Below are positions 24,571-37,265 of a stretch of 64,000 bases of DNA, piece after piece. This DNA is from Paguma larvata (taxonomy: Eukaryota; Chordata; Mammalia; Carnivora; Viverridae): contig CM057839.1 in assembly GCA_030068075.1 (NCBI GenBank), forward strand, positions 23,444,167-23,508,166, in the 5' to 3' direction. Position 1 is the stretch's first letter. Every line of letters starts with the position of its first letter. The translations under genes and the position numbers were made by a program. The notes beneath the pieces are model-generated. The model saw nothing but the letters and a program-made list of their open reading frames with translations, was not told where the DNA came from and did no database searches.

Positions 24571-25964
24571 CAAGCAGCTCGACACTAAGCTATGCTCCAG
24601 GTTAGGAATTACTAAATATACTAAGTTGATGCTTTTGCTGATCCACAGACAGTAACTTAGTAGGAAAAAAAAAAATTCTTCCATCTTTGAATTAAAATTC
24701 TCCCTTCATTTAGAGAGGCTAAAATAAAAATTCCTATGCGGTAAAAACAAAAAAGAAGACAAATATTTCTGTTATAAGACCTAGGATAGGCAAGATAGAA
24801 TAGAAAATCTGTTTCCTAAATCACAACTCAAATAAACAGGGAAAGAAGCCCCAAAGAAGTTCAAATTAGGAGATTCTGCACAGAAAGGGGCCAGTTTTCT
24901 AACACAACCTGTCCTCATTTCTTTGCAAAATATTTAGGAATAAATGGATTCCTATAAAAGCTCCAGATACTAAATTTTGAACCAATCAAACTGTTACTTT
25001 AGGGTAGAAATCACAATTTCTTCTTATGGCATTCTCTTTAGTATGGTACATTTTTGTGCACAGTTTAAACACACATACATAGGGGAAGTTTCTCACTATT
25101 GTTCTTGGAGAAACCTACAACAATAAGTTCAAACATATTCAGTTTATACTGCACAGGGGTGCCGCGTAGAAGGATCTCCTTAGGTGCTATGGAAGCTGGA
25201 CTGCACAAGGGGGTATGTGGTTACAAGTACACGCACAATGAAAGTTAGGCTAGTTGCTTTCTGCAACGTGCTCATAGACCCTGGAAGAGAGGAAAGAGCA
25301 GAATGACTGTCCTTGTGTTAATTTGCGGAACACTAATAGTTATAATGTTTCAGGAACTTAAGAGAGGATCATGTGCCTCTATTTGTCATGGTTAGAAACT
25401 TGAAGAAGTCAGGTACAAGGCCTCAGGAAGTAATCAACAAAGAAAGGTAGCAATGACGCAGAACAGGAATCATTTACATGACAAACGAATCATGTTTATG
25501 CAATACAGAGATCTTTGTTGGTACTGCCATAATATGCCCCCCCTGGTGACGTCAGGGATTTTATTTTGGGGACAATGAAGTAAAAATTAACAATCTCCTT
25601 GTACTAAAAATTAATGTGGATAAAACCATGTATCTATGGAATGGTCTCCATTCACAAGCTGGATATTCGACCTTTATTATTTGACTTAAACCTACATATC
25701 TGATTCTACTTTTTAGTAAACTTTGCCAGACAAACATAAGCTTTAATATTGGGCACTAAAGAAGTCTTGTCATCGTCGGGAGAAATCATTACTTCAGTAT
25801 CTATTGTCTGCCACTTTCATCATGAGAGAGGGTGCCAAAAACGTTTTCTCTGTATGGTAATTTAGACAATTGGGGATTATGAGTGTATATTTTGTTCTGT
25901 TTTGATAGGTGACCTAAAGAAGGAAAAAGTTGTCTTTCTCATATTAAAATAGCCTTTTCATTAG

Positions 25965-26160
25965 CCTATCACTACATCTAGGAATGTAGATCCAGATACA
26001 CTTTCCTAGAAAGTTCAAGTGTGTGATCTCTTTATTGCAACACAAAAAAAAAAAGAACCTGGAATATCCATACCACTAGTCTTTTGAATTATGAGTCTAT
26101 TTCTTAGGAAAGGCATGCAGAAAAATATCTTCAATACATATTTGGAGATCTAGTCTTTCT
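25965..26160 (+). mobile_element. Old L1 fragment (L1ME-like)
   Basis: 'ctaggaatgtagatccagat', 'tttcctagaaagttcaa', 'tctttattgcaacac' and 'gaatatccatacca' follow, in order, the L1ME 3' region. Strongly decayed. Confidence 0.4.
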
Positions 26161-26598
26161 ATATTAACATACCCTTGAGCTAGGGAGCTTTCTTTTTTTT
26201 TTTATTTTTGACTCTAGTAAATTCATGCAGTCCGCAATATAAAACAAGACACATTATTCATTACTGACAAGTTCTGCAGTTTATTTAAAGTTCTCCCCTA
26301 CACATTTCTAAGACTATTGAAAATAGGCTGAGATTATCTTACTCACATTTTAAAATTTCAGTGCCTCCCTAAAGTAGTGCCTGGTACAACTTTTATCTTG
26401 AGGGAAAATGTATAAGAAAAAGTTAAAAAAATTAAAAATTAAAATTAAAATAAAGAAAAAGGTATATATTTGTATGTATTATAGATAATAATTTAATAAA
26501 AGTTACTTTTTCTCATTATAATAGTACATTTTTATTTACCCAAAAACAATATAAAACAAAAGAAAACAATAGAGTATTGTCACTATTACAATAGTAAT

Positions 26599-26642
26599 AT
26601 TCTTAAGGACATCATGCCTAATTCTTAAGGACATCATGCCTA
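26599..26642 (+). repeat. Perfect 22-bp tandem duplication
   Basis: The unit 'attcttaaggacatcatgccta' (22 bp, shown here only as a label) occurs twice head to tail without mismatch, at 26599-26620 and 26621-26642. The lack of divergence suggests a recent duplication. Confidence 0.97.
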
Positions 26643-27371
26643 ATATCATAGTACTTATTGTCCCTGTTTATATAAATCATCCCTAAACGTCCAAGAATTC
26701 CAGGTCTCAACACATCTCCCACTTGCAATTATTCCTCATCATTGTCTCCACTTTTAATACTTTTATGCATAGATTTTTATTTCTTCATATATTATGTCCC
26801 TAACTTTGAAAATTATTCCAATATTCAATCCAGAATTCAACGTACACTATCAAAAAAATTCCTAAATTATTAACCTCATCTCTGAACATTCCCGAGTCTC
26901 CCCCAAAGACAAGAATACCTCTAAATTTTTATGTTACAGAGTTTCTTTCTTTTTTTTTTTTCTCCAGTCCTTAAACAAATAGGTCCAGAATTATACTGCA
27001 CACACTTTTCGGACCCTCAGTCTAGATTTTAAAATAAATTCCATTGTTTCTCCATAAATTACCCCAGTTCTTAATCTCATGTCATCAGATTTTATACTAC
27101 ATAATTTATCTCTTGATTGTGGTCATTTACTAATGTGGATTTTATTTCCCTTTAGTTTTTGGACTGAGGGCCAGACACAATGAACAAAGCATACTCCCAT
27201 CAAGGAACAATGATACAAAATTTATTAGGTATTAAGAGGCATTTTTAAAACATTTACAAGAAAAAAACTCAGGAGAAAGATCAATAAAATGATCAACTAT
27301 CAAAATAGTAAAGAAATTTTCAACAGCGGAACTGTAAGCAAATAAAAATTGAAAACATTAAAATTCTATAG

Positions 27372-27412
27372 GGTGTGTGTGTGTATGTATGTATGTGTTT
27401 GTGTGTGTGAGT
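27372..27412 (+). repeat. (TG)n microsatellite, imperfect
   Basis: TG units interrupted by TATG units (gtatgtatgtatg). Confidence 0.9.
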
Positions 27413-27760
27413 GAACATATAGAGTTAGAACTCTATATCTGGCCAAACTATTAGTCAAATACAAATTAAATATGCACTCTCAAAAATGCCTCCCATTTGC
27501 CATGCCATGAAACTACCAGAGGATATTTTCAATGAAATCATGAAAAATGAAAACATTCAACGCAGAAGTTAGAGAGTTGTCTGACAAAAGACGATAAAGA
27601 TACTTATCAAGAAGATGGTAAAACAAAATTGAAAGATACCACTTAAGTAAGTAGTACCAATAACATTAAGTTCATAACAAGGCAGGTAAACAAAACACCA
27701 AGGGGTACAGTTGATGAAAAACACAGAGGATTCCAGTGAGATTTCAATTTCAAATAAACT
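27413..27760 (+). mobile_element. Old L1 3' UTR fragment
   Basis: 'gaactctatatctggccaaa' followed by 'cctcccatttgccatg' and 'ctaccagaggatattttcaa' resembles the 3' UTR of older L1s (attctatacccagcgaaact ... aagctactggaggatgtgct). No coding potential. Confidence 0.45.
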
Positions 27761-28290
27761 ACTTTTTTTAGTATAAAATGTCCCAAATAATTCATTGGAC
27801 ATATTTATACTAAAAAAGTTATTTATTTGACATACTAGTTCAAATGAGTATCTCTTATTTTTATTTGTTAAATCTAAATTGCCTTATCTATGAAAGATAA
27901 CTCCAAGAAATAAAACTTCTTGATTATTTGATATTTAAACATATTTATATGTATTGACATTATTTTAGAAATTTTAGAAGAAAACAATCTCAATTACCTA
28001 ATAAATTAAGCAAATGGAGAAATATACTAATAAGTTTGGGAATTAATATTAAAAAAAGAAAAAAGGGATTTAACATAACAAATTAATTCTGCCAACTATT
28101 ATGTATTTTTAAATGTGAAAATAAATAAGAATTTAATGAAGTGACTGAAAAAGAGAATTGTATATATATGTGCAGGTGCATGTGTATGTCTGTTTGAAAT
28201 GCTAAAAAGGTGTTAAAAGTTAAACCATTATTTTCTATGATATCAAAAAGAAAAGGGCTTGATTTTTAAATAAAAAAAATAACAAGATTG

Positions 28291-28494
28291 CGGCACCTGG
28301 GTGGCTCAGTTGGTTAAGTGTCTGACTTTGGCTCAGGTCATAATCTAGCAGTTCACAAGTTCGATCCCCGCATCAGGCTCTGTGGTGACAGCTCAGAGTT
28401 GGAGCGTGCTTCAGATTCTGTGTCTCCCTCTCTCTGTACCTCCCCGACTCACGCTCTCTCTCTCTCTCAAAAATAAATCAACATTAATTTTTAA
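28291..28494 (+). mobile_element. CAN-SINE
   Basis: Head 'cggcacctgggtggctcag', then 'tctgtggtgacagctcagag', CT-rich region and the end 'aaaaataaatcaac'. Short TSD: aataacaagat (28278-28288) against aatagcaagat, one mismatch. A tandem 'aattatagagtta' motif (three copies, 28517-28565) follows just downstream. Confidence 0.94.
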
Positions 28495-28849
28495 TAGCAA
28501 GATAAAACTGTATTTACAATTATAGAGTTAAATTATAGAGTTAAATATTTATAATTATAGAGTTAAGTGATTGGAGAGTTATTGTTTCTAGTGTATTGGT
28601 CTCAGGAACAGCAAATCTGGGGAAGACAAATGCTTTCCCCCCCCCCTCCTAATGCCTTTTAGTGCCTTCTGACATCTTAAAATATGTTTAAGTATTAATT
28701 TGATAAAATTTAACACTAACTTGTCTTTAATTATACCTCAACTTTTACCCTTATGCAGAGACTAGATGTATAGTCAGAAACTGACATTTGCATCCAGCCT
28801 ACAATTTCAACTGTATGTATTTGGACCACTATATTCTGTTGTGCTTTTT

Positions 28850-30130
28850 TATTTCATAGATTTTATATTTTAGGGCACTTATAAATTTACAGAAAATTTA
28901 ATGAGAAATACAATGAGTTCACATATACCCATTATTATACCTTCTCTTCATGTAGTACATTTGTTTTGATTAATAAACCAATTTTTATACATTTTTTAAA
29001 TTTTAGCATTTTTAAATTGAAGTATAATTTACATATAATTTTATATTAATTTCGGGTGTACAGCATAATGATTTGGTATTTGTACACATTGCAATTAATC
29101 ACCACAATAAGTATGGTTAACATCCATCACCTTACATACTAACAAAAAAAATCGTGATTAATAACTTTTAAGATCTACTCTCTTAGCATAATTAACTATA
29201 GTCACCATGATGTACATTACATCCCCATGACTTACTTATTTTATACTTGGAAATTTGAACCTTTTGCTCCCCTTCCCCACCACTGGCAACTAGCAACTCT
29301 GTTCTCTGCATATATAAGCTTCTATTTTTGTTTGTTGTTTGTTTTGTGTTTAGATTACACATATAAGTGAGATCATATAGTATTTGCCTTTCTCTGACTT
29401 ACTAAGCATTATACCCTCAGAGTTCATCCTTGTCACAAATAACAAGATTTCATTCTTTTTTTTAATGGCTGAACTGATACATTATCATTAAATAAAATCC
29501 ATAGGTTACCTTTGGTTTACTCTTTGTTTTGTACATTCTACGGATTTTGAAAAATGACTGATGACATACATCCACCATTACAGTGGACCAAAAAAGTTTC
29601 ATTGCCCTAAAATTCCCCTCTGCCCCATCTATTCACACCTTCGTCACAGAACTCCCCAACCACTGATACTTTCACTGTCTCCAAAGTGTTGCCTTTATTC
29701 AGAATGCCATACAGATAGAATTATACAACATATAGCATTTTCATACTGGCTTCTTATACTAAGAGATATGCATTTAAGTTTCCTACAGGTGTTTTTGTGC
29801 TTTTGGAGCTCATTTCTTTTTATCACTAAAGAATATTGCATTGTATAGGTATGCTATAGTTGTTTATCCACTCACTTACAGAAGGACATCTTGGTTGGTT
29901 CCAAATTTAGGCAGGTAGGAATAAAACTGATATAAATATTTGTGTGCACATTTTAGCATACATAAGATTTCGACTCATTTTAGTAATTGCCATTGGGCAC
30001 AACTGCTGGATTGAATGTGAAGAATACATTTAGCTATGTAAGAAACTGCCACTGTCTTGCAAAGTGTCTATACCATCTTACATTCCACCGGCAATGAATG
30101 AGAGTTCCTGTAGCTCCACATCCTCACCAG
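28850..30130 (-). mobile_element. L1 3' region (outer), split by another L1
   Basis: 28850-28989 and 29471-30130 together read as one antisense L1 3' end: 'gtacatttgttttgattaat' on the left, then 'cattatcattaaataaaatc', 'tgtacattctacggattttg', 'tcctacaggt', 'tatccactcactta' and 'gcatttggtgtgag' on the right. Old, with all frames broken. Confidence 0.65.
28990..29470 (-). mobile_element. L1 3' end nested in an older L1
   Basis: 'ttaaattgaagtataattta', 'gggtgtacagcataatgatt', 'tcaccacaataagtatgg', 'taactatagtcaccatg' and 'cacatataagtgagatcat' form the antisense 3' region of a different L1 subfamily. It sits exactly where the outer L1 is interrupted. Short candidate TSD: ttatacatt against tgatacatt. 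Confidence 0.7.
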
Positions 30131-31064
30131 CATTTGGTGTGAGTGCATATTAGTAACCAAAATATTAGGAGCCTTTAATTATACAACAGTATCCTGAAAT
30201 GTGGCAAATCGTTTAGTTAGGAGGCAGCAAGAGTACTTTGTTTCATGTCACTTTTTACCTACAGATTTAAAAAGCAGAATGCTATAAATGATTTCAGAAG
30301 CTAAAGGTTATAAAATAAATATCCATGAGTAGAATTCGAATGGTCTATTTTCTACTGACTTTTAAACCAATGATTACTTATTTTTTCATTAATTAAGCAT
30401 ATCTGTAGCAATTTTTCCCTGAGTTAGAATTTTTCTTTCATTTTTCTTAACTTTTTTTCTATTTTATTTTTTTCTTCTGTGTTTTCGAGATTGAATACTG
30501 TATTATTTTTAATTTTGTTTGGAATTTTTCTTAGAAACTAATGATAAGTGTGCATACACGCACACATCCCCAATGGTTTTATTGTTTAGAGCTCTAATAG
30601 ACTCACGAAACTTTTAATAATAACATGAAGATTGATATCTAAACTCAGGTTTAATGCACTATGTTGGATTCACTCACAAAATGGCCAAGAAATGCAAATA
30701 TGAATAAAATAATTAAATAATTATTCTCTCACTACTTTCATTACTCCTATGACTTAGAACAAGTTAACTTAGACTCTTCAATTACCACGAATGCCATGAA
30801 ATGAGGAACATACCATATAAACATTAGGTGGTTTGATGAAAGAACAGAATAGCATAATGTAATATGCTTTGAAAATAAGTATCATATGTAACATATGTTT
30901 ATATTTGTTTATTTTACATTTATGCTTTTTAAAACCATGACTCCATGGATCCATCATCAATTAGTATACTTCATAATATATTAAAATGCTTTGTTTTCAA
31001 TAACTTGAAAATTCCATATGATACATTGTTAAGATGTGGATATGATTTTTAAAGATGCATTTCC
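30131..31064. other. Unclassified DNA
   Basis: AT-rich, T-rich near 30430-30530. Nothing recognised. Confidence 0.45.
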
Positions 31065-31280
31065 TTTTTTTAAGTTTATTTAGTTTTTAGAGAGAAAGAG
31101 AGAGTGTGTGTAAGCGATGGAGGGGCAGAGAAAGAGAAAAGGAGACAGAGAATCCCAAGCAGGCTCCACAATGTCAGCAGAGAGCCCTACATGGAGCTTG
31201 ATCTCACAAACTGTGAGATCATGACCTGAGCCAAAATCGAGAGTTGGATGCTAAACTGACTGAGCCACCCAGGTGCCACC
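31065..31280 (-). mobile_element. CAN-SINE, minus strand
   Basis: Tail 'tttttttaagtttatt', GA-rich part, 'ggctccacaatgtcagcaga', 'gtgagatcatgacctgagc', end 'gccacccaggtgcca'. Imperfect TSD: aaagatgcatttc (31051-31063) against aaagttgtatttc (31281-31293). Confidence 0.93.
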
Positions 31281-32426
31281 AAAGTTGTATTTCTAATAAA
31301 CAAACTTCTTCTCTAAGTTACGGTTTTTGAAAAATACATACTCATGAAACACAGCAAAATATAAATATGAATAATAGTACAGAGATCCTTCTCTGCAGAG
31401 GAAAGTTATATACTCCAGTCATAACCAAAATAGTTTTTGTAAAATATCAGTAAATGGGATAGATCTGTGGGAGCTGGCTTAAAACAGTTATAATAGAAAC
31501 CTTTTTATTCTTCCCATTATGAAGGGTATAAATAAAGAAAGATACAAAAATACCATTAGATTTTTGTCTAGAACCTCCTGAATCTAAAGTGGTTCAGGAT
31601 ATGTGGATGGTGTAAAAATGTCTATTCTCACCTACGTTATCCTGGGCCCATTTTTACATACTTCCAAATCAGAGAAAGTAGTGGAAGATCTCTTTAAGAT
31701 TCAGTGCAGACTAATCTCATCAACATCAATATTTCAGGTAAAGGTAGAAGCAGGAAGAGTGATGGTTACAACATCCATTTTCATTATGGGTAAACCATGC
31801 TTACTAATAGAGATATAGTTTGAACTGTTTCAGAAATTATCCAATAAAAACTATATGTTATGTATATTACATGTTAGTTTCACATCTCTCCCCATCCCTC
31901 CTTGCTTTGGCTTCAGATAGATAATTCAGACAGGAGACTGGGTGGGATGAAGAGAGTCAGGGAAAGACAGAGTTGTCCTAAAACAATAAATTATTATTAT
32001 AATGAAATCCTTACTCACTTCCTCCTAAATGTCTATTGCTATTTGCCGATGACAAGAATCCATACCTAAAACTGGCTTTATCAACTCATTCTAACCTAAA
32101 AAAATTTTCAACATCTAGAACTGTAGTTTTTCACATAGTGTACCAATTGAAAATTCCAGTTGTTGAATTACTTTTGAAAACTAAATTATTATCATTATTT
32201 CAGCTATTTTAGGCTTGTGTAATAGGTAAAATAATAGAATATAAAACATGGTAGGATTGTTAATTTATATTTTCATCTGAAAAAATAATGAACACAAATA
32301 TTTTTGATAGGGCTTTACCATTAGAAAAATTTGGTTATCTATATATGTTAATATCTATATATTATGTATATTATTCTTATATAATATTTAATTATATATA
32401 CCAGTTATATTATATAATACCAGTTA
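31281..32426. other. Unclassified DNA
   Basis: No repeat or exon recognised. The 71-codon frame at 31603-31818 matches nothing I know. Confidence 0.4.
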
Positions 32427-32494
<68 letters not shown>

Positions 32495-32534
32495 GAGAGA
32501 CAGAGAAAGAGAGAGAGACAGAGAGAGAGAGAGA
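32427..32534 (+). repeat. Compound (AT)n(GA)n microsatellite
   Basis: About 30 bp of AT units pass directly into about 75 bp of GA units with scattered C. This gives two 75-76-codon minus-strand frames of repeated Leu-Ser and Tyr-Ile, which are artefacts of the repeat. Confidence 0.95.
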
Positions 32535-34544
32535 CAGCCATGGAAGACTATTGCCCACATAATGTGGTTTGAAGAAACTGAGAATTGAATTCCTGTGAAA
32601 ATATTGCTTATATCTATCTGTAACGTAGGCAAATGTTAGAGTTTCATTATACATCAGGATATATTATGATATTATACCACATTTTCAATGGCTTCCCTGT
32701 AAAATACAACTATCTTTGAGTAAAGTATCAGATTAAGCTCATGATAATGAAAACTTGTCCTAATTGCAGATTACTTGTTAAATGAAACATAATTCTGTCT
32801 GCTAAATAAAACTGAGTAATGGTGTTACTTAAGGGTTTATTGGACAGCTTGTAGGATCCCCAGGAAGACAAGAGAAGTTGACCTGAACACTCAACAGTCC
32901 GGAAGAGTAATCTCAGTCAAGCATAGGACTGGTTGGTGAAATCTCACTGCCACTGCTACCAGGCACAGACACAGTAGACTATGCTGACCCTATCATTCTC
33001 TTTACCCAAGATGTTGCCACTGCTAATCCTGTAAACTGGATATGGATTCTACTGACTCCATGAATGTCACCATAAATCCCACATTACCACTGCAATTTTT
33101 TTATTTGTTTCTGCCTCAGTGTCTGAATAGGTGCATGGGATTGAGGAATATGGTTTCCAAGTAAGTGCACACACTACCTGCAAGACAGATTTCAAAGCAA
33201 GAATTTGAAAATATCAAATTCTGCTGCTTAAAGCAGGGACTTTTTCATAGCAGAAAAGATTCCTTTTCTTCTTATATATATATGTGACACTAATTTGCTG
33301 AGGAGCAAAAAGTAATAATAAAACCTTCAACAATAACACCTTTGGCTGTCCAACAGCAGTATGATTTAAATATTCCCATTGAAAATCTCAAACCAAATTA
33401 TCATGAATTATGGCATACATATTTAAGACTATAATCATTCGATCATATGCATTAAAATCTATTTCTGTTAAAATTCTCATTTTGATATTGCCAATTACAC
33501 ATACAACACAAAAAATATATAATGAAAGTAATTTACTTACGTTGTACACATATGCATATCAAAGCAAGTAAGAGGATTTGGGTAGATACTAGTGTACCCA
33601 TTTTTTAACTTGTCAATAAATCACAGTTGGTTTTGACAAATTCTCTATTCATTAATTGTACCATGTGTACAGAAACTTCAGGAAGAAACTTAAATGTTAA
33701 GAGATCCTGACCTATAAGGTAACACACATCTTCATCTTTAGGGGACCTGAGTCTTTGTTAGTCCTACCTGTGTAAAATGCTGCATTTCTTCTTAAGGTAT
33801 TCTCTTTGATATAACATCAACGTGTCTCAATTTGCATTAACCAAGAACCAGAATCAGAGTCCAGAATTCAAGTGAAATTCTTTGGTTGTAAAATTAAATT
33901 ATTCAAGAAGTAGAGGATTGGTAAGAGAAGGATAATTATCAATAATGAGTATGGTATTAAGCGAGCTATGATAAAATTCTATTCAGGCGTAATCTTTCGG
34001 GAAAATTCTGGGAAAGAGTGCAAATTCACATTCCCATCTTATTTATTCTACTTATGGGATAAGCACCATTGGTTGAGTACTTCCCCAGGGTGCTATAATC
34101 ACTTGGCATGTCCAGCTTGCTGCCAGCACTGTGTAGGAAGCTAGCCTTTTCAAATTCAAGATAAAAGGAACTTCGATAACAGGGATATACACTACCTGGT
34201 GGAAACCACCTGGAGCATATAAAAGGTCCAAGAGGTATGGGTTAGGTATTGCCACTGCATGCTACACTCGGGTGTGCTTTTGGGTTTAAATTATTTTCCT
34301 TCTCATTTCTACTGAAACAGACAATACAGACTGCATCATTGAATCCACGATGAGCACTGATGCTGTTACTCAAACAGCTACAATTGCAGTTATAGGACCT
34401 GGATTTAGCTGTGGATGCCTCATGCGGTCCTTGATTCCTCATTAGACACTAACTCAGGTCTATGGTAGGTGTGCTTGACCAGAGAAGCCTAGATCACAAC
34501 CTCACTGTATTTGGAAAGAAGACTAAAATAGCAAGTATCAGGAA
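32535..34544. other. Unclassified DNA, partly high complexity
   Basis: Two stretches (32840-33240 and 34040-34500) are less AT-rich and of high complexity. The first, read on the minus strand, ends in 'tgtccaataaacccttaa', like an LTR or transcript 3' end. The second contains 'gcatataaaagg'. Neither matches a family I can name, and no frame longer than 67 codons is open. Confidence 0.35.
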
Positions 34545-34800
34545 TTTTCATATTTTATAGATGCTAGATAGAACTCAAATAAAAACTATATATGCAAGAG
34601 GTGATATTACAACTGATACCACAGAAATACAAAGGCTTGTTGGAGACTACTATGAACAACCATATGCCAAAGACTTGGTAACTGAAAAAACAGACAAATT
34701 CCTGGAAACATACAACCTACTAAGACTGAATCAGGAAGAAATAGAAAATCTGTTCAACCAGTAATGATTAAGGAGATTAAAGCAGGCCTTAAAAATCACT
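34545..34800 (+). mobile_element. L1 ORF2 fragment (endonuclease-RT linker)
   Basis: The frame at 34561-34764 encodes motifs typical of L1 ORF2 between the endonuclease and reverse transcriptase: ITTDTTEIQRL, DYYEQPYA, DKFLETYNL and RLNQEEIENL. The next bases still read as a KEIKAGL-like piece. Only about 70 codons remain, so it is an isolated shard. Confidence 0.9.
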
Positions 34801-35180
34801 ATTCACATACCTCCATGTTTATCTCTTATTCTCCTTTATCTCAGCCATAAATTATTCTTATAAAACTGGAGTTTCTAAAATACAAATCTGATGAAAGACT
34901 TGCCCACGCATCCATGATTCAGTGACTACAAAGTTCGAATACAGTCTAGAATCTCCTCAGTGTGTATGGTAGAACAGAGAACCCCAGACAGTTCCATGGG
35001 CTCTAAACATTCTACTTTCTCATTTTTTCTTTTCTTTCTTCATGATCTTATCATCTACCTAAAATAAATGTCATTTCTGAGGGAAAATTTATGTGATCAT
35101 ATCCTTTCATTTTATGTTTCCATAATATCCTCAATTTTTCTAACACTATCAAAACATAATTTTTTCAAATCATGATTTTA

Positions 35181-35396
35181 TTTTTTTAATGTTTATTTAT
35201 TTCTGAAACAGAGAGAGAAAGAGAGAGAGAGAGCACAAACTAGGGAAGACCAGAGAGAGAGAGGCAGACACAGAATCCAAATCATGCTCCAGGCTCTGAG
35301 CTGTCAGCACAGAGCCTTATGCAGGGCTCATGAGCTGTGAGGTCATGACCTGAACTGAGGTAGGATGCTTAACCAACTGAGCCACCCAGGCGCCCC
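35181..35396 (-). mobile_element. CAN-SINE, minus strand
   Basis: 'taatgtttatttatttctga', GA-rich part, 'gagctgtcagcacagagcct', 'gtcatgacctgaactgag', end 'gccacccaggcgcccc'. The TSD is tcaaatcatgatttta (35165-35180) against tcaagtcatgatttta (35397-35412), one mismatch. Confidence 0.95.
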
Positions 35397-35639
35397 TCAA
35401 GTCATGATTTTAATGCTATTTATTTTCTATTTATTTTCTATGAAACATTTAAATTCGATATTTGAAGACAATTTCTCTTTTAATACTTAATCTCTGGTAC
35501 CTAACAGGTTTCTCTTCATTTTTTGTTTTAAATATATCCTGGAGGAAGGAGAAATCTTTAAATGGCTAATGAAAAGTTATGGTATATTACAATTTGTATC
35601 TTAGTGATTTCTCTCATGCTGATACCTAGTAATAGCGAA

Positions 35640-35950
35640 TCTTGAGTCTGATAGGTGTTTTATGAGGCTTGTGAGGTTATCTAGGTGATATGGTGGCTCA
35701 GACCAGAGAATTGACAGCGAATTGAGAGGATTGGACAGATTCCATAAATATTTAAGTGGTAAATTGGTGAGACAGAATAAGAGTTGATGCATGGAATAAG
35801 GTAAAAAGAGATGGTAAGCTTGAAAAAACTGACTTTATTGAATTGATAAAAACAGTTGGACAGTGATGACATTAAGTTAGAAAACAGAGAACAGCCAGTT
35901 TGGATAATAGGAATATTTTCTTTGCCCTTATGCTGCACAGAATTAGACAT
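35640..35950 (-). mobile_element. L2 ORF2 fragment
   Basis: 'atctaggtgatatggtggct', 'cagaccagagaattgacag' and 'ggattggacagattcc' follow the reverse complement of the L2 (CR1-clade) reverse transcriptase C-terminal region (gagagatgatggtggctt, ggaccagggtggtagcag ...). Minus-strand frames (for example 35681-35950) are short and degenerate. Confidence 0.5.
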
Positions 35951-36105
35951 TCTAGAAAGAGTTCTAATGCCATGTTTTAGTCTTTAAATTTTTTAAATGT
36001 CCAAAGAGTGTTTAGAATTATCTACAATAAATAATCTATGTCTCACTAATTAAGGGAAACATATTTTAGGGCATATTTTATTTTATTTTATTTTATTAAA
36101 CCGTA

Positions 36106-36316
36106 GGGGCACCTGGATGGCTCAGTCAGTTAAGCATCCAACTTCAGCTCAGGTCATGATCTCACAGCTCATGAATTCGAGCTGTACATCGAGCTCTGGG
36201 CTGACAGCTCAGAGCCTGGAGACAGCTTCACATTCTGTGTCTCCCTCTCTCTCTGTCCCTTCCCTGCTCGAACTCTGTCTCTCTCTCTCTCAAAATTAAA
36301 TAAACATTTTAAAAAA
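36106..36316 (+). mobile_element. CAN-SINE
   Basis: Head 'ggggcacctggatggctcag', 'ctgggctgacagctcagagc', CT-rich region, A-rich end. Preceded by a (TTTTA)n run at 36073-36098. A TSD near 'tttattaaa' is plausible but obscured by that repeat. Confidence 0.94.
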
Positions 36317-37139
36317 TTTAATAACAATAATTTATTAAAGAGGAATAATATTCTCTCAAAGAAATAACTATGCTGAAGACAATTCTGGAAAAAGTTATAA
36401 TGTGAACGGTAACTAACCACAATTTTGAATTTCACCTTTTCCTGTACTTAATATAACTTAGTCATGAATAACAGTGAGGTCTTATTATAATATTCCTCAT
36501 GAAGAAATATATTTATACCCCACCCCAAATATTTCTAAAATACTCTATGTTCTTGTGTTTTTACCATTTACGTTGCCTATTTAAAAGTGCAAATGGAGAC
36601 TCAAATAGTGACACTATGCTGCCACCCAATGGAATACATGGGAAATTAGCTGTTTTAAATGTACTTCAGTGATATTTATACCACATTAAATAAGAACACT
36701 CCCGTGACGTTCGGGATATTTTTCTATTAATAAAGGATCCACAATGTTCAAAGATGTGCGTCAATTTATGTTAAAAATTTCTTCAGTTGTAATTAAACCT
36801 GTTTTATGCCTTCTTATCCTCTCCATGGCCCAACTCTAGTATTATTTTATAGAAGCATATACATTCAGGAAATGAAAATTTAATGTTAGCTAAAAACTAA
36901 TACATAAATTTACTAAACATTTAAATTCAGTAAAACAGAAAACAATTTTTAACCACATCTGGGTATATAAGTAGAGTCAAAAAGGAGAGTGCAGGAGGAA
37001 GAAAAAAATAAAGTGATTCAATATGGAAAATGAGTTGGGGTTTGCATATAGCATATTAATTTAGGACAGAGGTGAAGGCTTCATCTAGATTTTATTACAA
37101 CTCTGAGGCTTAGCAAAGATGAATTTTGAAATGGAAATA
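36317..37139. other. Unclassified DNA
   Basis: No recognised family or exon. Confidence 0.45.
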
Positions 37140-37265
37140 AAGCATTTTATCTCAGATTCTCTCTATTTTAAGTGGAAATAATATAATTTATACCACAGGA
37201 CTTTTGCAAGGATTAAATTAAGTAATACCTGAAAAGTACTTGCATACATTAGTCACAGAACACAT
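37140..37265 (+). mobile_element. MIR fragment
   Basis: 'atctcagattctctctattt', 'aagtggaaataatataattt', 'ttgcaaggattaaattaag' and 'aatacctgaaaagtacttg' follow, in order, the MIR 3' half (ctcatctgtaaaatggggat, aataatagtacc, tgtgaggattaaatgag, ttaatacatgtaaagcgctt). Confidence 0.7.

Larger units (their letters stand above)
24571..27371. other. Mostly unclassified DNA
   Basis: Apart from the L1 piece at 25965-26160 and a 22-bp tandem duplication (26599-26642), no family is recognised. It includes a perfect CRE-type palindrome TGACGTCA at 25547-25554 and a T-rich run at 26948-26962. Confidence 0.4.

Noticed and set aside
34561..34764. 67-codon frame with clear protein-like composition
   Set aside because: It is genuine former coding sequence, but of L1 ORF2 rather than a host gene.
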